Shown piece after piece: positions 17,292-18,281 of a stretch of 18,281 nucleotides of DNA; the first letter of the stretch is position 1; every line of letters begins with the position of its first letter. The position numbers were made by a program, and so were the translations under genes. Origin of the DNA: Gallionella sp. GTDB taxonomy: Bacteria; Pseudomonadota; Gammaproteobacteria; Burkholderiales; Gallionellaceae. The DNA lies in assembly GCA_025362155.1 (NCBI GenBank), contig JANYHX010000226.1, positions 1 through 18,281 of the forward strand, read 5' to 3'. Below the pieces are notes generated by a model, which searched no databases, was not told where the DNA came from, and saw only the letters and a list, made by a program, of their open reading frames with translations.

Positions 17292-17951
17292 GGCATCAAT
17301 ACTGTGAGATCGCTATAAATAATTTCAATAAAATAATAACAAGGCGTATGCGGCAAGGCGTGAATAGGGGAAAATTTTAATGATCCAATGCTAGCAGAAA
17401 AGCGGCATCCGGTTCAGTTCCATGTGGAGCATAAGGGATAAAGAGGTTTTGGCCCCATTCGAGACGGATGTCTTCAGCCGTGGTGGCCTGTGTATCGGCC
17501 TGCCGAAGGGGGATCATCACTTAAACGATAGCTGAAGCTATCCGCGCCGAAATAGTTGAGGTTTGGTGTGTAACTAAATGTGCCATCCGCATTGATTGCC
17601 AGCGCACCATGCGCCGGCGCATCCATGATGTGCGATGCGAGCAACGGCTTGAGCTGGATGTCGGCCTGGGCGAACGGATCGAAGGTCAGCAGATGGTCTT
17701 CCGCGAGGGTGGCCACCTCATCATGCAGTTGCGGCAGGCCGCTCACTCTCACATCGCGCAGCGTGACGTGGCTGTTGGCGGCACCAAAGCCCAGCAGGTC
17801 GAACGAGAGATTGACGGCCCTGTTCTTGGCGACAGTGGTCAGGTCTACACGGTAAGTGCGGCTGCCGTCGCTGTTATAAGTGCGGGTCACGTAATCGGCC
17901 AGGTGCTGCGTGCCGTCGCCTTGCAGATTGAGGAAGGCATCGGTGCGGGTC

Positions 17952-18013
17952 ATAACCAGCGACTTGGTGGGCGTTGTTTGCCCACTTAGTCGAGTGGCTA
18001 GTAGTTCCATCAG
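17952..18013 (+). repeat. 62-nt structured repeat, copy C (inside coding frame)
   Basis: Third copy, 62 nt, ATAACCAG to CCATCAG. Invariant CGACT/AGTCG (17960-17964 with 17988-17992) is followed by the T-T mismatch, a G-T wobble, and inner stem GTGGGC/GCCCAC around loop GTTGTTT. On the minus strand it is read in frame as [19 protein letters not shown] inside the surface-protein remnant, without stop codons. It has the same orientation on the plus strand as the other two copies. Confidence 0.8.
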
Positions 18014-18106
18014 CCCATCGGTGCCGAGCAGCGAGCCGCCGGTATTGGCGTCGAGCAACGCGACTTCGAAGGCATCAAGGGGTTGGGCCGCGCCCCGCGC
18101 GCCGTT

Positions 18107-18147
18107 CGCCCCCTCTCCCGCCGGGGGTTGGGGTGGGGGAAACGGGC
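18107..18147 (-). repeat. GC-rich dispersed repeat, copy 2
   Basis: The minus strand reads CCCGTTTCCCCCACCCC, AACCCCCGGCGGGA, GAGGGGGCG and matches 6196-6229. In frame it encodes [14 protein letters not shown], a Pro/Gly-rich peptide unlike the flanking protein. It lies about 95 nt from 62-nt repeat copy C, so both repeat types occur together at two sites in this window. Confidence 0.5.
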
Positions 18148-18163
18148 AGGGCGAATTCCATAA

Positions 18164-18281
18164 TCAGGGGCGGCAGCTTGGCCTGGCCCTTTCGGTGGGT
18201 GGGAGTCCATTCCATTGCCCTACGCTTGCTAACTCTATCCCCTTGCCGGGCGAATAGAGAACTTCCACCTCCAGGTAGGCG
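18164..18281 (-). other. Window-edge stretch, probable upstream part of the same pseudogene
   Basis: The minus-strand frame in register with the surface-protein remnant is open from the window edge to a TGA at 18166-18164 (38 codons, including YLEVEVLYSPGKGIELASVG). It may be the older part of the same gene, cut by an in-frame stop lying next to the GC-rich repeat. No domain was recognised, and nothing else was seen. Confidence 0.3.

Larger units (their letters stand above)
17377..18163 (-). pseudogene. Remnant of a large repetitive surface protein with cadherin-like repeat, frameshifted
   Basis: The frame is open from 18163 to a stop at 17474. It contains [20 protein letters not shown], then [32 protein letters not shown], then a cadherin-like (tandem-95 type) unit, EDHLLTF to [23 protein letters not shown]. 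Large secreted or cell-surface proteins carry such units. Just after the repeat the reading goes out of frame at a run of five C (minus strand, 17508-17512). Removing one C joins it to [19 protein letters not shown] and on to a stop at 17377-17379, which looks like ordinary coding sequence. A TGA at 18164-18166 interrupts the same frame upstream. A 62-nt repeat and a GC-rich repeat are read through inside it. A TTG at 18058 could start a 194-residue protein, but a pseudogene is more likely. Its position before gspE might indicate a former secretion substrate; this is inference. Confidence 0.6.

Noticed and set aside
1..18281. CRISPR array, tRNA, rRNA or complete insertion sequence
   Set aside because: No regularly spaced repeats, cloverleaf-like sequence, rRNA motifs or transposase frame were seen on either strand. 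The dispersed repeats are single, unspaced copies.

Overview
The window is a chromosomal segment of a betaproteobacterium. The gene order gltB-gltD-hemE-priA, the base composition, and a c-type haem membrane protein suggest the Gallionellaceae/Nitrosomonadales area (Sideroxydans- or Gallionella-like). That placement is inferred from recalled gene families and was not searched. Nearly all genes lie on the minus strand; only tsaD is on the plus strand.

Reading the minus strand from high to low coordinates: (1) 17377-18281 holds a damaged fragment of a large repetitive surface-type protein (cadherin-like/tandem repeat), carrying a frameshift, an in-frame stop and several inserted short repeats. 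(2) 13939-17291 is a partial type II secretion cluster, gspE-gspF-gspC, in which a 139-nt miniature inverted-repeat element sits exactly at the gspF stop codon. (3) tsaD (tRNA t6A synthesis, plus strand) converges on gspC across a second hairpin element and a likely bidirectional terminator. (4) gltB-gltD (glutamate synthase), then hemE (haem synthesis), then priA (replication restart) follow in one direction. A strong terminator separates hemE from priA. (5) priA is followed 42 nt later by a compact group: a four-helix membrane protein with one haem c site, a small Rossmann-fold protein translationally coupled to it, and an FAD-linked 2-hydroxyacid dehydrogenase whose C-terminus runs off the window. 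The last three could form an electron-transfer module.

The most interesting non-coding content is a family of short repeats. A 62-nt element occurs three times in the same orientation (4989-5050, 6229-6290, 17952-18013). All copies have the same length and conserved ends. Each encloses a 33-nt hairpin whose stem bases differ between copies but stay paired, with a conserved T-T mismatch and a T-rich loop. That is direct covariation evidence for a selected structure. One copy lies downstream of hemE, one between gltD and hemE, and one is read through in frame inside the surface-protein fragment. Other repeats include a palindrome read through inside priA, a GC-rich repeat next to or near two of the 62-nt copies, and a degenerate relative of the 139-nt element after tsaD. 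No tRNA, rRNA, CRISPR array, full insertion sequence or phage gene was seen.
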